Shown here one piece after another: positions 62,871 to 64,000 of a stretch of DNA of 64,000 nt; the first letter of the stretch is position 1; every line of letters starts with the position of its first letter. A program made the position numbers and the translations under genes. The DNA lies in NCBI GenBank assembly GCA_937902315.1, contig CALGUG010000029.1, positions 62,001 to 126,000 of the forward strand. Reading direction: 5' to 3'. Under the pieces are notes generated by a model, which saw only the letters and a program-made list of their open reading frames with translations, made no database searches and was not told where the DNA came from. The stretch is from an uncultured Chloroflexales bacterium (GTDB taxonomy: Bacteria > Chloroflexota > Chloroflexia > Chloroflexales > Chloroflexaceae).

Positions 62871-63155
62871 TTGTTGTGTGCTCGGCGATTTGGCTTGCAT
62901 TTTGCGATTTGCAGAATCGTAAATCTTGCTTAGAGATGCATGATTATAGGCATTTTGAAATGAAAAATCTTGGGAATGTGTACCGCTTGCAGAGTGAGAG
63001 ACGCTGGTAGCATTTTCTATATGATATATAATGGTTGCTACAAATGTTGTTCTTTAGAACATGCGACCATTTCTTCGGATAAGTGCGAGTAGCCGCTCGT
63101 AACTGCTTCGCTGTTTCTTTGTAAACCTCGAAGCATATGAACAGGGACAAGAAAT

Positions 63156-64000
63156 ATGGACACCGCTGAAGCTGCTCCTACGCAAGGTCTGCGTTATGCC
63201 ATCATTGGTAGCGCTGCAGGTATCGCCAAATTGCACCTTGACGCCCTTTCGAAGTTGCCCAACGCCAAACTCGTTGGTATGGCCGACGTCGCTGTTGAAC
63301 GAGGTAAAGAACGCGCTGCCGAGTATGGTACACCCTTCTTTGCCGATCACCGCGAGCTATTGAACGAAGTCCGCCCCGACGTTGCTGTTATCTGTACTCC
63401 CCACCCCTTCCATATGCCGATCGCGCTCGATGCCTTTGAGGCTGGCGCTCACGTTCTGGTCGAGAAGCCCCTAGCTGTAACCGTCGAAGAGGGCGATCGC
63501 ATGATTGCCGCTGCCAAGGCAGCCAATCGCTTGTTGGCGGTTAACTTCCAGCAGCGCTTCCGCCCGGCCATTTTGCGGGCGCGCCAGTTAGTCGAAACAG
63601 GCGAATTGGGCGAGATCGTGCGCACGCTCTGCGTCGAGCCGTGGTACCGTCCGGCGGCCTATTACGCCTCGGCTTCGTGGCGCGGCACCTGGAAGGGCGA
63701 AGGTGGCGGCGTACTGATGAACCAAGCGCCCCATACGCTCGACCTGCTCTGCCACTTGGGCGGCTTGCCGAGCAAAGTTTGGGGCACCGTCCGCAGATTC
63801 GCTCACAAGATCGAGGTCGAAGATACCGCCCAAGCTCTGCTCGAATACCAAAATGGCGGTTCGGGCTATCTGCACATCAACACCACCGAGGCTGGTCTAA
63901 CCAAGCGCCTTGAGATCGTGGGCGACCGCGCCGCCATCGAGCTGATCGGCGAGACACTGCGCATCTATCGCTTCAGCGAGCCGCTCAGCGAGTTCCGCGC
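63156..64000 (+). CDS. Gfo/Idh/MocA-family oxidoreductase (partial, runs off the window)
   Basis: The reading frame is open from the ATG at 63156 (AGGGA about 9 nt upstream) to the window end, 281 codons visible. The Rossmann start is YAIIGSAAGIAKLHLDAL, which deviates from the usual GxGxxG by having Ser-Ala-Ala. ICTPHPFHMPIALDAFEAGAHVLVEKPLAVTVEEGDRM carries the Glu-Lys-Pro motif, and the substrate domain has GGGVLMNQAPHTLDLLCHLGG with the catalytic-type His. It is divergent from the 61338-62318 paralogue across an 837-bp repeat-bearing gap. Sugar or inositol-type substrate; unknown. Confidence 0.9.
   Translation, partial: MDTAEAAPTQGLRYAIIGSAAGIAKLHLDALSKLPNAKLVGMADVAVERGKERAAEYGTPFFADHRELLNEVRPDVAVICTPHPFHMPIALDAFEAGAHVLVEKPLAVTVEEGDRMIAAAKAANRLLAVNFQQRFRPAILRARQLVETGELGEIVRTLCVEPWYRPAAYYASASWRGTWKGEGGGVLMNQAPHTLDLLCHLGGLPSKVWGTVRRFAHKIEVEDTAQALLEYQNGGSGYLHINTTEAGLTKRLEIVGDRAAIELIGETLRIYRFSEPLSEFR

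Overview
The window looks like a chromosomal segment of a Chloroflexota bacterium, probably class Chloroflexia (Herpetosiphon/Chloroflexus-like). This is inferred from gene content, not from a marker gene. The pointers are tandem Agl23-type (TIGR03663) membrane proteins, one carrying an NHL propeller; a BTAD/MalT-type giant regulator; paired M16 peptidases; a large cysteine-free alpha-2-macroglobulin-like exoprotein; and a MoxR-DUF58-VWA cluster. Base composition is moderate-to-high GC in most genes, with AT-rich islands near 42.0-42.9 kb and 45.65-46.0 kb. I saw no rRNA, tRNA, CRISPR array, phage module or transposase gene.

Layout. 0-13 kb: a secreted Fn3-like protein (-), then an exoprotein block of A2M-like protein and glycoside hydrolase (+), then the BTAD regulator (+), ending at a strong terminator. 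13-24 kb: leuB, an alpha/beta hydrolase, a GNAT enzyme, an M16 peptidase pair (one catalytic, one lacking the zinc motif), a PF04020 membrane protein and a penicillin acylase. 24-34 kb: two Agl23-like membrane proteins, a PLP lyase, a DinB protein and a PlsC-type acyltransferase. 34.7-41.4 kb: a minus-strand cluster transcribed as zinc-ribbon protein, Gln/Gly-repeat membrane protein, MoxR ATPase, DUF58, DUF402, BatA/VWA. 41.6-45.6 kb: a signalling cluster with a stand-alone HisKA helix protein, a GAF-like histidine kinase, a pseudo-receiver/HisKA_2 kinase and a single-domain response regulator. 46.4-55 kb: a GH13 enzyme, then nitroreductase, MazEF, aldo/keto reductase and PyrF enclosed between ~300-bp inverted repeats, then RecD2. 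55-64 kb: a membrane STAS protein, a GNAT enzyme, GH38 alpha-mannosidase, DinB, and two divergent Gfo/Idh/MocA oxidoreductases, the second cut by the window edge.

The most unusual content is intergenic. An 18-bp core (TAGCCGTAGGCGGACGCG or a one-base variant) occurs 14 times, always between genes, usually with a longer flanking arm. Four close pairs face each other in inverted orientation, and a fifth pair forms the outer ends of the inverted repeat around 48.2-52.7 kb. A second family of near-perfect hairpins shares an inner ATTTCGC-like stem but has completely different, still complementary, outer arms; two of these hairpins sit as apparent insertions inside other repeats. Smaller repeats include a CGTACCCT...AGGGTACG hairpin and an element with ACCAAATCCG-type ends. 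Together they suggest an active non-coding repeat ecology whose mobilising enzyme is not in this window.

Start codons were chosen by Shine-Dalgarno position where visible. Functions are read from motifs without database searches.
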